Below are positions 57,338 to 64,000 of a stretch of DNA of 64,000 nt, one piece after another. Made by a program: the position numbers and the translations under genes. Source of the stretch: Chelativorans xinjiangensis (GTDB taxonomy: Bacteria > Pseudomonadota > Alphaproteobacteria > Rhizobiales > Rhizobiaceae). The notes below the pieces were generated by a model. That model saw only the letters and a program-made list of their open reading frames with translations, searched no databases and had not been told where the DNA came from. Position 1 is the stretch's first letter. Each line of letters starts with the position of its first letter. The stretch is taken from contig NZ_WQNH01000021.1 of the NCBI RefSeq assembly GCF_009812055.1, positions 1-64,000 on the forward strand, read 5' to 3'.

Positions 57338-58291
57338 TCAGTACCCCGCTTTGCGATCCACCAGGTTTTTAAGATTCTCTCCCCGCTCGAAGGCGGCCAT
57401 CTGGGCGAGCATCGGCTGCACCAGATGTGCCGGGTCGGAGGTGGCCGCCGCGTGCGGCGTCACGAAGACGCGAGGGTGCGCCCAGAGCGGGCTCGCCCGC
57501 GCCAGCGGCTCGCGCTCGAACACGTCGAGGCTCGCCTCCTTCAGCGTCCCGTCGTCGAGCGCGCGCAAAATATCCGCCTCTCGCTGCAGCCGGCCACGAC
57601 CGGCATTGACGAGACACGGTCCCCCGAGCGGCCCGTCGCTTCTCAGCCGCTCGAGCACCGAATAATCGATGATGCCCTCCGTCGCCGGCGTCAGCGGCAA
57701 CAGCACCACGAGAATATCCGTGGCGTTCAGGAACGGCGTCAGCCCTGCCTCGCCGGAAAAGCTCCTCACCCCCTCCATCCGGTGTTCCCGCCGGCTCCAG
57801 CCGTTGACGGAGAAGCCAAGGGCGTGAAGCGCCTTCGCCGCCGCCTGCCCGAGCGCGCCGAGCCCCATGATCCCCACCGACACGGCCTCTGCCGGCGGCT
57901 GCGGCGGCTCATGCCAGATCTTGTCCCGCTGCTGCGCGCGATAAAGCATGCCCTGCCGGTGGTGGTCGAGCACGCGCCAGGCGACATATTCGACCATGTG
58001 CTGCGTCAGGTTATCCGCCACCACGCGCACGATCGGCACGTCCGGCAACTCCGGATCGGCAAGGATATGATCCACGCCGGCGCCGATGGAGAAGATGACC
58101 TTCAGGTTTGGCAGCCGCTTCAAGAGGCCGGGCGGCTGTTTCCAAACGACCGCATAGTCTATTCCCGGATCCTCGGGTCCCTCCGGCTCCAGCACGACAT
58201 CGCGCTCCTGCGACAGAAGCTCGTACCAGCGCTGCGGGTGCATGCCCGTCATGGAAAGGAGAACGCGGCCGCCGGCCTTCGTTGTGTTCAC
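57338..58291 (-). CDS. GhrA-type glyoxylate/hydroxypyruvate reductase
   Basis: A 317-residue D-isomer-specific 2-hydroxyacid dehydrogenase of the GhrA subgroup. The GAGVDHIL and VSVGIMGLGALGQAAAKAL (nucleotide site) blocks are present. The catalytic Arg is in NAGRGRL, Glu in LDVFEREPLA, and His in VTPHAAATSDP. It reduces glyoxylate or hydroxypyruvate with NAD(P)H in the cytoplasm. It precedes yejF by 13 bp on the same strand, so it may be read through from the yej operon. Confidence 0.91.
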   Translation of the reverse strand: MNTTKAGGRVLLSMTGMHPQRWYELLSQERDVVLEPEGPEDPGIDYAVVWKQPPGLLKRLPNLKVIFSIGAGVDHILADPELPDVPIVRVVADNLTQHMVEYVAWRVLDHHRQGMLYRAQQRDKIWHEPPQPPAEAVSVGIMGLGALGQAAAKALHALGFSVNGWSRREHRMEGVRSFSGEAGLTPFLNATDILVVLLPLTPATEGIIDYSVLERLRSDGPLGGPCLVNAGRGRLQREADILRALDDGTLKEASLDVFEREPLARASPLWAHPRVFVTPHAAATSDPAHLVQPMLAQMAAFERGENLKNLVDRKAGY

Positions 58292-58304
58292 GACATCCTC
58301 CCGG

Positions 58305-59933
58305 CTATTCGCTCACCACGCCGCCGGGTGTGGCCGCGATCTCGAAGGCGGCGGCGATCAGGGCCTTGGTATAGTCCGTCTTCGGCGCATGGAAGATCTG
58401 ATCCGCGGTACCCGCCTCCACCACCTTGCCGCCGCGCATCACGATCACCTCGTTGGCGAGCGCCCGCACCACCTTGAGGTCGTGGCTGATGAAGAGGTAG
58501 GCGAGGTCGTGCCGCTTCTGCAGGTCGCGAAGCAAGTCCACCACCTGCGCCTGCACGCTCATGTCGAGCGCCGAGGTCGGCTCGTCCAGCATCACGAAGC
58601 GGGGCTTGAGGACCATCGCCCGGGCGATGGCGATCCTCTGCCGCTGGCCGCCGGAGAACTCGTGCGGGTAGCGGAACCGCGCTTCCGGATCGAGCCCTAC
58701 CTCCTGGAGCACCTCCACCACCATACGCTCCCGCTCCTCGGGCGAAAGCTGCCGCTCGTGAATCCGCAACCCTTCCTGAATGATCTCGGAAACCGACATG
58801 CGTGGGCTCAAGCTGCCGTAAGGGTCCTGAAAAACGATCTGCATCTTGTGCCTGAGGGGCCGCATCTCGCGAAACGACCTTTTGTCGATGCGTTCGCCGG
58901 AGAAACGGATTTCCCCATCCGAGGAAATCATGCGCGAGAGCGCCAGTCCCAGCGTCGTCTTGCCCGATCCGGACTCCCCCACCACGCCCAGCGTCTGCCC
59001 TGCCCGCACGGTCACGTCGACGCCGTCGACGCCCTTCACATGGTCGACCGTACGCCTGAGGAGGCCTTTCTTGATCGGGAACCACACCTTGATGCCGTCG
59101 CCCTGGACCACCTTCTCGGCTGAAAGGTCCGCCTGGGGAGGCTCTCCCTTTGGCTCGGCAGCCAGAAGATGGCGCGTATAGGCGTGCTGCGGATTGGAGA
59201 AGATCTCCTCCGTCGGCCCGCTCTCGACGATCTTGCCGCCGGTCATGACGCACACGCGGTCCGCCACCTTACGCACGATGCCGAGGTCGTGGGTGATGAA
59301 CAGCATCGACATGTCGTTGTCGCGCCGGAGCTTCGCCAGGAGCTCCAGGATCTGTGCCTGGACGGTGACGTCGAGCGCCGTCGTCGGCTCGTCGGCGATC
59401 AGGAGGTCCGGTTCGTTGGCGAGCGCCATGGCGATCATCACGCGCTGGCGCTGGCCGCCGGAGAGCTGGTGAGGGAAGGCGTCGAGCCGCTTCTCCGGCT
59501 CTTGGATGCCCACTTGGCGGAGCAGTTCCAGCGTCCGTTCGGTCGCCTGCCTGTCGCCCATGCCGCGATGCAGCTTCAGGATCTCGCCGATCTGCTTCTC
59601 GATCGTGTGCAGCGGGTTGAGCGAGGTCATCGGCTCCTGGAAGATCATGGTGATCTCGTTGCCGCGCACCCGGCGCAGTTCCGCCTCGTCGCCGGCCAGA
59701 AGGTCGCGCCCGCCATAAAGAATTTCGCCCGAGGGGTGGCTGGCGGCCGGATAGGGGAGGAGCTTCAGCACCGAAAGGGCGGTGACGGACTTGCCCGACC
59801 CGGACTCGCCCACCAGCGCCACCGTCTCGCCGCGGCCGATGTCGAAGGACACCCGGTCGACGGCGAGCGTCTCCTCCTCGCCCTGGGCGAAGGCGACGGA
59901 CAGATCGCGGATGGAGAGGAGGGGGGAGGTCAA
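58305..59933 (-). CDS. yejF: Peptide/microcin-type ABC transporter ATPase, duplicated (YejF)
   Basis: A 542-residue fusion of two OppD/OppF-type ATPases. The first half has [23 protein letters not shown] and [10 protein letters not shown]; the second has [24 protein letters not shown] and LDEPTSALD. The C-terminal oligopeptide-binding linkers lie between and after. The start is TTG at 59933, overlapping the vapC stop (TTGA). It powers the YejABE importer of short peptides (microcin C in E. coli). The toxin-antitoxin pair is inserted between it and yejE, so its expression must pass through vapBC. Confidence 0.92.
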   Translation of the reverse strand: MTSPLLSIRDLSVAFAQGEEETLAVDRVSFDIGRGETVALVGESGSGKSVTALSVLKLLPYPAASHPSGEILYGGRDLLAGDEAELRRVRGNEITMIFQEPMTSLNPLHTIEKQIGEILKLHRGMGDRQATERTLELLRQVGIQEPEKRLDAFPHQLSGGQRQRVMIAMALANEPDLLIADEPTTALDVTVQAQILELLAKLRRDNDMSMLFITHDLGIVRKVADRVCVMTGGKIVESGPTEEIFSNPQHAYTRHLLAAEPKGEPPQADLSAEKVVQGDGIKVWFPIKKGLLRRTVDHVKGVDGVDVTVRAGQTLGVVGESGSGKTTLGLALSRMISSDGEIRFSGERIDKRSFREMRPLRHKMQIVFQDPYGSLSPRMSVSEIIQEGLRIHERQLSPEERERMVVEVLQEVGLDPEARFRYPHEFSGGQRQRIAIARAMVLKPRFVMLDEPTSALDMSVQAQVVDLLRDLQKRHDLAYLFISHDLKVVRALANEVIVMRGGKVVEAGTADQIFHAPKTDYTKALIAAAFEIAATPGGVVSE

Positions 59934-60337
59934 AGGGCGGGCTCCACGTCCGTATGCGAGAAATCATTGCCCTTGAACAGCAGCGACTCGCCCCGCGCTT
60001 TCGCGAGCGCATAGGCGAAGAAGTCGCCGAGATTGAGCTTCGCCTTGTGATTGCCTTTGCCGTATTTGCGATAGGCCTCGCGGGCGAGGAGGGCTTGCTC
60101 GGGGGTCAGGTCGGCGATCTCGACGTTCATTCGATGCAATATTTCGTCCAGCTTCTGCGAAGCCTCGGGCATATCGCCCCGGTCGACGCGAAGAGCGACT
60201 TCGAGATAGTTGACGGGCGAAAGCGAGGCCCTCTCCTTCGCTTCCGCCAAAAGGTCGGCAAAGCGACCCTCTTCAGGCTCCTTGAGCAGGATGGCCAGGA
60301 TTGCCGAGGCGTCGACGATCACTTGGGCAGGCCCCAT
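59930..60337 (-). CDS. vapC: VapC-type PIN-domain toxin
   Basis: 135 residues with a PIN nuclease fold. The acidic residues are Asp in VIVDASAIL, Glu in YLEVAL and Asp in LGDFFAYALAKA; SLLFKGNDF completes the site. Such toxins cleave RNA, often tRNA, when freed from the antitoxin. The start overlaps vapB by 19 bp and the stop overlaps the yejF start, so it is embedded in the yej operon. All catalytic positions look intact, suggesting an active toxin. Confidence 0.9.
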   Translation of the reverse strand: MGPAQVIVDASAILAILLKEPEEGRFADLLAEAKERASLSPVNYLEVALRVDRGDMPEASQKLDEILHRMNVEIADLTPEQALLAREAYRKYGKGNHKAKLNLGDFFAYALAKARGESLLFKGNDFSHTDVEPAL

Positions 60338-60567
60338 TCGTCATAAAGATCGGAATGGTCGCTGGTTACGCCGGGCGGCGGCGGGGGAAGAGAATCGAGT
60401 ATTTCCCTAATCCGCCGCTTTCGTTCCGCGACATCCCGCTCCCGATGCAGCCGAGCCAATTCAGCTTCAAGCGCCCTCTCGACCGCTGCGGTCATGCTCT
60501 GACCCGTTTCCTTCGCAAGCTGTCGCGCCAGATGCTGGACCTTTTCGCTCTTGATGTTCATACCCAT
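60319..60567 (-). CDS. vapB: VapB-type antitoxin
   Basis: 82 residues. The N-terminal half (NIKSEKVQHLARQLAKETGQSMTAAVERALEAEL) is the Rv0623/PSK-type antitoxin DNA-binding fold. The C-terminus DEWGLPK is the peptide that typically enters the toxin active site. I chose ATG at 60567 because GGAGG lies five bases before it; the longer frame begins with TTG. It lies 49 bp after yejE, where its own promoter could be, and overlaps vapC by 19 bp. Confidence 0.88.
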   Translation of the reverse strand: MGMNIKSEKVQHLARQLAKETGQSMTAAVERALEAELARLHRERDVAERKRRIREILDSLPPPPPGVTSDHSDLYDEWGLPK

Positions 60568-60616
60568 TGGAGCCTCCAAGGTAGAAAATGCCCCACTTTA
60601 TACCATGGCCGCTGCT

Positions 60617-61768
60617 TCATTTGAACGTCTTCCGCGGATCGAACGCATCGCGCACCGCCTCGCCGATGAAGATCAGAAGCGACAGCATGATGGAGAGGCT
60701 GAAGAAGCCGGCGATGCCGAGCCAGGGCGAATCGAGGTTGCGCTGGCCCTGGCGCAGGAGTTCGCCGAGCGACGGCGAACCAGGCGGCAGGCCGAAGCCG
60801 AGGAAATCGAGCGAGGTGAGCGTGGTGATCGAGCCGTTGAGGATGAACGGCAGGAAGGTGAGTGTCGCCACCATGGCGTTGGGGAGCAGGTGGCGGAACA
60901 TGATGGTGCGGTTGGGCACGCCCAGCGCGCGGGCGGCACTCACATATTCGAAATTGCGGGCGCGCAGGAATTCCGCCCGCACCACGCCGACGAAAGCCAC
61001 CCAGGAGAACAGGAGCATGATGCCGAGCAGGATCCAGAAGCCTGGCGGGAGCACGGCGGCGATGATGAGGATAAGGTAGAGAACCGGGATGGACGACCAG
61101 ATCTCGATGAAGCGCTGGAAGAGAAGGTCGGTCCAGCCGCCGAAATAACCCTGTACGGCGCCGGCGGATACGCCGATCACGGCGGAAGCGGCCGTCAGCA
61201 CGAGGCCGAAGAGCACAGAGATGCGGAAACCGTAGATGACGCGCGCAAGGACGTCGCGCGCCTGGTCGTCGGTTCCCAGCCAGTTCCAGTTGCCGACGGT
61301 GCAGCGGGGACCGTCGACGCCGAGCTCGTAGCGTTGGCAACGCTCTTCCTTCGTATAGAGCCAGGACGGCTTCGCCGGTGCGGCTTCAGGGATTTCGCTG
61401 TTCACCGTGCGGTAGGAATAGCGGACGGGGGGCCAGAGCATCCAACCGTTGGCCTTGATCTCCTCCTGGATGAAGGGGTCGCGGTAGTCCGTGACGGCAA
61501 GGAAGCCGCCGAACATCTCCTCCGGATAGTCGACCAGCACCGGATAAAGGATCTCGCCCTTGTAGGAGGCGAGGATCGGCTTGTCGTTGGCGATGAACTC
61601 CGCGAACAGCGACAGGACGAAGAGCACGAGGAATATCCACAGCGACCAGTAGCCGCGCCTGTTGGCCTTGAAGCTCTGCCAGCGCCGCTGGTTGATGGGC
61701 GAGAGCCAGGGGCGCGCGGCGCGCTGCCGCACGCGCTCCACCTGTGTCTTCGACTGCACGTCCGACAT
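60617..61768 (-). CDS. yejE: Peptide/microcin-type ABC transporter permease (YejE)
   Basis: A 383-residue permease. An N-terminal hydrophilic segment with WLSPINQRRWQSFKANRRGYWSL precedes the first helix, then a long periplasmic loop of ~130 residues, then five helices. The EAA region is AARALGVPNRTIMFRHLLPN. The C-terminal FDPRKTFK is typical of YejE. It follows yejB directly (stop and start adjacent). It forms the channel with YejB. Confidence 0.93.
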   Translation of the reverse strand: MSDVQSKTQVERVRQRAARPWLSPINQRRWQSFKANRRGYWSLWIFLVLFVLSLFAEFIANDKPILASYKGEILYPVLVDYPEEMFGGFLAVTDYRDPFIQEEIKANGWMLWPPVRYSYRTVNSEIPEAAPAKPSWLYTKEERCQRYELGVDGPRCTVGNWNWLGTDDQARDVLARVIYGFRISVLFGLVLTAASAVIGVSAGAVQGYFGGWTDLLFQRFIEIWSSIPVLYLILIIAAVLPPGFWILLGIMLLFSWVAFVGVVRAEFLRARNFEYVSAARALGVPNRTIMFRHLLPNAMVATLTFLPFILNGSITTLTSLDFLGFGLPPGSPSLGELLRQGQRNLDSPWLGIAGFFSLSIMLSLLIFIGEAVRDAFDPRKTFK

Positions 61769-62875
61769 CTACACGTCCCTCCGCTCGAAATCGATGCGCG
61801 GATCGATGAGCGTGTAGGTGATGTCGGAGATGAGGCTGATGATGAGGCCCATGAGCGAGAAGATGTAGAGCGTGGCGAAAACCACCGGATAATCCCGGTC
61901 GATGACCGAGCGGAAGCCCAGGAGCCCCAGCCCGTCGAGCGAAAAGATGCTCTCGATCAGGAGCGCACCTGTGAAGAAGGAGGAAATGAAGGCGCCGGGA
62001 AAGCCGGCGACGATGATGAGCATGGCGTTGCGGAAGACGTGGCCGTAGAGCACCTGCCGCTCGCCGAGCCCCTTTGCCCGCGCGGTGATGACGTATTGCT
62101 TGCGGATCTCGTCGAGGAAGGAGTTCTTGGTGAGAAGCGTGGTAGTGGCGAAGGCCGACAGCACAAGCGCGGTCAGCGGCAGGGCGAGGTGCCAGAAATA
62201 GTCGAGGATCCGCGCCGGCCAGGAAAGCTCGGCCCAGTTGTCCGACGTCAGCCCGCGCAGCGGGAACCAGTCGAAAAAAGAGCCGCCGGCGAACAGCACC
62301 ATCAGCATGATGGCGAAAAGGAAGCTGGGGATGGCATAGGCGACGATCACCACGCCGCTGGTCCACATGTCGAAGGTGGAGCCGTCCTTCACCGCCTTGC
62401 GAATGCCGAGCGGGATGGAGATGCCGTAGGAAATGAGGGTGATCCAGATGCCGAGCGAGATGGAGACGGGCATCTTCTCGATGATGAGGTCGACCACCGA
62501 GATGTCGCGGAAATAGCTCTCGCCGAAATCGAAGCGGATATAGTTCGACAGCATGAGGAAGAAGCGCTCGTGCGCCGGCTTGTCGAAGCCGAACTGCCGC
62601 TCCAGTTGGGCGATGAACTCCGGATCCAGCCCCTGCGCGCCGCGATAGCGGGAGGTCGCTTCACCGCCGGAGGCCTCGAAATTCTGCCCGCCGAGATCCG
62701 AACCGCCGCCCGCGCCCAGCCGCGCGTCGGCGCCGCCGCCCTGGCCCGTCACCTGGGCGATGATCTGCTCGATCGGCCCGCCCGGCGCGAACTGCACGAC
62801 GATGAAGGAGATGGCCATGATGCCGAACAGCGTCGGGATCATGAGAGCCAAGCGGCGAAGAATGTAGGCGCCCAT
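61769..62875 (-). CDS. yejB: Peptide/microcin-type ABC transporter permease (YejB)
   Basis: A 368-residue DppB-type permease. Residues 1-27 (GAYILRRLALMIPTLFGIMA) form the first helix. The PGGPIEQII sequence and a Gly/Gln-rich periplasmic loop typical of YejB follow. The EAA-like loop is TARAKGLGERQVLYGHVFRNAM, with GALLIESIFSLDGLG after it. The start lies 51 bp after yejA and the stop is directly followed by yejE. Length is normal. Confidence 0.93.
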   Translation of the reverse strand: MGAYILRRLALMIPTLFGIMAISFIVVQFAPGGPIEQIIAQVTGQGGGADARLGAGGGSDLGGQNFEASGGEATSRYRGAQGLDPEFIAQLERQFGFDKPAHERFFLMLSNYIRFDFGESYFRDISVVDLIIEKMPVSISLGIWITLISYGISIPLGIRKAVKDGSTFDMWTSGVVIVAYAIPSFLFAIMLMVLFAGGSFFDWFPLRGLTSDNWAELSWPARILDYFWHLALPLTALVLSAFATTTLLTKNSFLDEIRKQYVITARAKGLGERQVLYGHVFRNAMLIIVAGFPGAFISSFFTGALLIESIFSLDGLGLLGFRSVIDRDYPVVFATLYIFSLMGLIISLISDITYTLIDPRIDFERRDV

Positions 62876-62926
62876 CAGGCGGTTGCCTCGCGTGAAGTGT
62901 TTTTCGGGATGCTTGTCACGCCGCCG

Positions 62927-64000
62927 CTATGCTTTGCCAATCGCCTTTGCCTTTTCCTCGTCGTACCACCACAGCGCCTCCACCGGGAAGAAGTAATCGG
63001 GCTTCGGCTCCTTGAAGCCGAACATGTCCCAGTAGGCGACCCTGTGATGTGGCGAATACCAGTTGGGAATCCAGTCGCGCCTGGCGCGAAGAACCCGGTC
63101 GAGGGCCCGCACGGTGACGATCAGCTCATCGCGACTTGCCGCGCGACCCGCAAGCTCCACCAGGTGGTCGACAGCGAGGTCGGCCGTTCCCGGGAGATTG
63201 CGGGAACCATCGACCTTCGCCGCCTTGGAGTGGAAGGCAAGCTCCAGCCCATCTCTCGTGGGGGTCGCCCCGAGCGTCATGCGAAAGCCCACCATGTCGA
63301 AATCGAAGCTCGCCAGCCGCGCCTGGTACTGGGCGGCATCGAGCATGCGAATCGAGGCATCGATCCCGATGGCGCGTAGATTTTCGATGAAAGGCGTCGT
63401 CACCTGCACGAACACCTGGTCCCTGACCATGTACTCGACCGTGAGCCGCTCACCGTCCTCGTTTTGCAGGAACTGCCCCTGCGGACGCCAGCCCGCCTCC
63501 GTGAGAAGGCGACGCGCCTCGGACAAGAGCTTGCGGTCCCGGCCCGAGCCGTCGGAAACAGGCGGTATCACAGCTTCGCCGAGCGCGGCTTCGGGAATCT
63601 GGCCGCGAAACTGTTCAAGCAGAGCGAGCTCTTCGGGCGATGGTGCGCCAACGGCCTTGAAATCCGTGTTCTCGAATGGCGATACGCTGCGCTTGTAGAG
63701 GCCGTAAAAGAAGTTCCGGTTCGTCCACTCGAAATCGAAACACAGCTCGATGGCCTCGCGCACACGCGGGCCGCGAAAGCGCGCGCGCCGCTGGTTGAGT
63801 GCCCAACCCTGCATGTCGGCGACGCGCTCTTCCGGAAACTCCCGCTTGACCACTTTTCCACTGCGCAAGGCGGGAAAGTCGTAGCCGGTGGCCCAGAGGC
63901 GTGAGGTGAACTCCTCGCGCCAGAACACTTCGCCTTTCTTGAAGGCTTCGAAGGCCGCATTGCGGTCGCGGAAGAAGTCGATGCGGATGCGGTCGAAAAG
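62927..64000 (-). CDS. yejA: Peptide-binding protein YejA, C-terminal part (gene runs off the window)
   Basis: The frame is open from the window edge and gives ~357 residues of a class 5 binding protein. Near the edge it reads LFDRIRIDFFRDRNAAFEAF, then FWREEFTSRLWATGYDF. Later blocks are EAIELCFDFEWTNRNFFYGLY, RSVSPFENTDF and the C-terminal FGFKEPKPDYFFPVEALWWYD, all matching YejA. The signal peptide and first ~250 residues lie beyond 64000. It delivers peptides to YejBEF and is the first visible gene of that operon. Confidence 0.92.
   Translation of the reverse strand, partial: LFDRIRIDFFRDRNAAFEAFKKGEVFWREEFTSRLWATGYDFPALRSGKVVKREFPEERVADMQGWALNQRRARFRGPRVREAIELCFDFEWTNRNFFYGLYKRSVSPFENTDFKAVGAPSPEELALLEQFRGQIPEAALGEAVIPPVSDGSGRDRKLLSEARRLLTEAGWRPQGQFLQNEDGERLTVEYMVRDQVFVQVTTPFIENLRAIGIDASIRMLDAAQYQARLASFDFDMVGFRMTLGATPTRDGLELAFHSKAAKVDGSRNLPGTADLAVDHLVELAGRAASRDELIVTVRALDRVLRARRDWIPNWYSPHHRVAYWDMFGFKEPKPDYFFPVEALWWYDEEKAKAIGKA

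Overview
The window reads as chromosomal DNA of a high-GC alphaproteobacterium, most likely of the order Hyphomicrobiales (Phyllobacteriaceae/Rhizobiaceae type). This rests on codon use, tightly overlapping ATGA operons, many PotD-type and Yej-type ABC transporters, a RIME-like palindromic repeat, an Mrp ATPase without its cysteine motif, and remnants of a rhizobial-type integrative element (TrbL / lytic transglycosylase / relaxase). The genus call is inference. No rRNA, CRISPR array or convincing tRNA was found.

Layout. (1) 1-210: edge of an IS3-like element. (2) 266-9838: a LacI regulator with a palindromic operator heads an operon for a four-part ABC importer, a nucleoside hydrolase and an adenine deaminase; an M20 amidohydrolase and a phosphoribosyltransferase follow. 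Together they look like purine (nucleoside) uptake and salvage. (3) 9839-11658: gene-poor scar in which a 5'-truncated AraC regulator abuts the 3' end of a hydantoinase/oxoprolinase A gene. (4) 23149-11677 (minus): an eleven-gene operon, divergent from a GntR regulator with two winged-helix domains. It encodes an importer with two different ATPases (one lacking the H-loop histidine) and two paralogous binding proteins (one without a signal peptide), two SDR dehydrogenases, a NodB-fold metal hydrolase, a small cysteine protein, a CobW GTPase and an asparaginase-family amidohydrolase. Its substrate is unknown. It is the best candidate for an undescribed system. (5) 28942-24663 (minus): pxpA, BCCP, biotin carboxylase, pxpB, pxpC, divergent from a LysR regulator with a clear inverted-repeat operator. 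BC, BCCP and AHS1/AHS2 are the parts of urea carboxylase, so this may be a split biotin-dependent amide or lactam carboxylase with a hydrolase partner. (6) 30209-31615: decayed conjugation genes. (7) 37587-31657 (minus): TonB receptor and FhuD-B-C hydroxamate siderophore uptake. (8) 37856-48112 (minus): small membrane protein, PhoX-like phosphatase with a possible Pho box, PbpC and a thioester alpha-2-macroglobulin, the last two separated by a 194-bp inverted-repeat element. (9) 48338-52919 (plus): remnant of an autotransporter barrel, an intact subtilase autotransporter, a LysE exporter and Mrp. (10) 53164-64000: CoxG-like protein, xylonate-type dehydratase, CutC, ROK kinase, GhrA-type dehydrogenase, and a yejABEF peptide importer operon interrupted by a vapBC toxin-antitoxin pair; yejA runs off the right end.

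Many start codons were moved downstream from the longest open frame because a Shine-Dalgarno sequence, a 4-nt overlap or family length favoured the shorter protein; this is said in each entry. Functions come from motif recognition without database searches.
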